Positions 63,252 through 64,000 of a stretch of 64,000 nt of DNA are shown piece after piece; the first letter of the stretch is position 1; every line of letters begins with the position of its first letter. The position numbers were made by a program, and so were the translations under genes. The notes beneath the pieces are model-generated. The model ran no database searches. It was not told the DNA's origin and saw only the letters and a program-made list of their open reading frames with translations. Source of the DNA: an uncultured Prochlorococcus sp. GTDB lineage: Bacteria; Cyanobacteriota; Cyanobacteriia; PCC-6307; Cyanobiaceae. The stretch covers positions 1 through 64,000 of the forward strand of contig CACJNU010000002.1 in assembly GCA_902594875.1 (NCBI GenBank), written 5' to 3'.

Positions 63252-64000
63252 ATGAGACATTTTGCAGATCTTTTGTTAAATAAAAACAATTCCAAAGCTA
63301 ATGATCAAGTTCCTTTTATTCAGAGGAGAAGAGGAATCGAAATTAAGTCTTCACGGGAAATAAATTTGATGAAAAAATCTAGCAGGATTGTAGCAACTGT
63401 TTTGAGGGAAATTAATGACTTAATTAAACCTGGAATGAGTACAAAAGATTTAGATGATTTCGCAGAAAAGAGGATAAAAAGTTTTGGGGCTTTGCCAAGT
63501 TTCAAGGGCTATCATGGCTTCCCCTCTAGTATTTGTTCTAGTATTAATAATGAGGTTGTCCACGGGATTCCAAGTAAAAATAAAATTATTAAAAACGGTG
63601 ACTTGGTTAAAATTGATACAGGGGCATATTTAGATGGTTTCCATGGAGATAGTTGTATTTCAATTTGTGTAGGAGAAGTTAGTCCAAAGGCTCAAAAACT
63701 TAGTGAAATAGCTTATGAGGCATTATATGCGGGGCTCTCGAAAATTAAGGCAGGGAATACACTTCTAGATGTAGCTGGGGAAATCGAAGACATAGTTGTA
63801 AAAAATGGCTTTAGTGTTGTGGAAGACTATACAGGTCATGGTGTTGGAAGAAATCTTCATGAAGAACCATCGGTATTTAATTTTCGGACCAAAGAATTAC
63901 CCAACGTCGTCCTACGTGAAGGAATGACATTAGCGGTGGAACCTATTGTTAATGAAGGGACTAAATTTTGCAAAACACTAAATGATAGATGGACCGTGAT
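63252..64000 (+). CDS. map: Methionine aminopeptidase, type I (3' end off window)
   Basis: The first 249 codons are present; the stop lies beyond base 64000. Visible are [24 protein letters not shown], the metal-ligand aspartates in [16 protein letters not shown] and the next histidine in [14 protein letters not shown]. The N-terminal 35 residues precede the catalytic domain and lack the zinc-finger of longer types. It removes the initiator Met from nascent proteins. The start ATG 63252 gives [11 protein letters not shown]. The frame stays open to the edge. Confidence 0.95.
   Translation, partial: MRHFADLLLNKNNSKANDQVPFIQRRRGIEIKSSREINLMKKSSRIVATVLREINDLIKPGMSTKDLDDFAEKRIKSFGALPSFKGYHGFPSSICSSINNEVVHGIPSKNKIIKNGDLVKIDTGAYLDGFHGDSCISICVGEVSPKAQKLSEIAYEALYAGLSKIKAGNTLLDVAGEIEDIVVKNGFSVVEDYTGHGVGRNLHEEPSVFNFRTKELPNVVLREGMTLAVEPIVNEGTKFCKTLNDRWTV

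Noticed and set aside
1-64000. Mobile element, prophage or genomic island
   Set aside because: No transposase, integrase, phage gene, long inverted repeats or tRNA-nested repeat was seen; gene content is core-like throughout.

Overview
The window is a contiguous, visibly AT-rich (roughly 30% GC by eye) piece of cyanobacterial chromosome. It fits a high-light-adapted Prochlorococcus. The reasons are chlorophyll synthase, PsaF/PsaJ, cytochrome f and Rieske, NdhB, a high-light-inducible protein, a cyanobacterial cyAbrB regulator, a long-N-terminus L19, and very tight gene packing with frequent TTG/GTG starts. I see no rRNA, insertion sequence, prophage or CRISPR array. It reads as streamlined core genome with a few small accessory-looking stretches.

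Layout. 1-7.6 kb: two tandem PLP trans-sulfuration enzymes (the first cut by the window edge), rpsD, yidD, a glutaredoxin-like protein, murE, an SDR, a class V aminotransferase and an arsenite-methyltransferase-like protein. 7.6-14 kb: a DUF4278 small protein behind a structured RNA leader, Nfu, mqo, lepA, a lone peptide-type ABC permease and trmH. 14-18.2 kb: a DCC-family thiol protein, a DUF2805/TIGR03643 protein, a 43-aa DUF2256 protein and a photolyase-related protein, then two small ORFs (one apparently frameshifted) and rsmB. 18.2-26.3 kb: a class A penicillin-binding protein, chlG, DUF2862, hisF, menG, a DUF721 protein, birA, an ABC ATPase and ndhB. 26.4-34.6 kb: topA, a lysine-rich lipoprotein, DUF2232, a CobT-like protein, a PotD-like lipoprotein, an aldo/keto reductase with ferredoxin motifs, riboflavin synthase and cyAbrB. 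34.7-42.3 kb: the cytochrome oxidase locus ctaCDE, diverging from ctaA-ctaB, followed by an ABC exporter pair. 42.3-49.8 kb: an orphan groEL with a repetitive GGM tail, a 59-aa membrane protein, fabG, ispD, an LD-carboxypeptidase, ubiA, ppx and a RodZ-like HTH protein. 49.9-57.7 kb: cobM, lgt, petA, petC, DUF3067, tatC, an RqcH/NFACT protein, gmk, psaJ and psaF. 57.7-64 kb: tsaD, an hli gene, a CPA-type antiporter, gltX, tRNA-Asp, a 64-aa hyperconserved-type protein, tRNA-Trp, rplS, a PepSY-like membrane protein and map (cut by the window end).

Functional themes. Photosynthetic and respiratory electron transport is concentrated here (petCA, psaFJ, ndhB, chlG, menG, the cta genes, hli). The rest is mainly cell-wall, translation and cofactor housekeeping. 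TatC has visible candidate clients in the window: the Rieske protein and the PotD-like lipoprotein both carry RR signal sequences. Lgt would lipidate the latter and the lysine-rich lipoprotein.

The most notable item is the DUF4278 gene at 7.6-7.9 kb. It has a clear promoter and a folded leader that resembles the glutamine-binding 'Downstream-peptide' RNA class of marine picocyanobacteria; DUF4278 is, as I recall, the domain of the PII-interacting protein PirA. Six real genes escaped simple long-ORF calling and are listed: DUF2256, a 59-aa ORF at 16.5 kb, a 59-aa membrane protein at 44.2 kb, psaJ, hli, and the first part of map.
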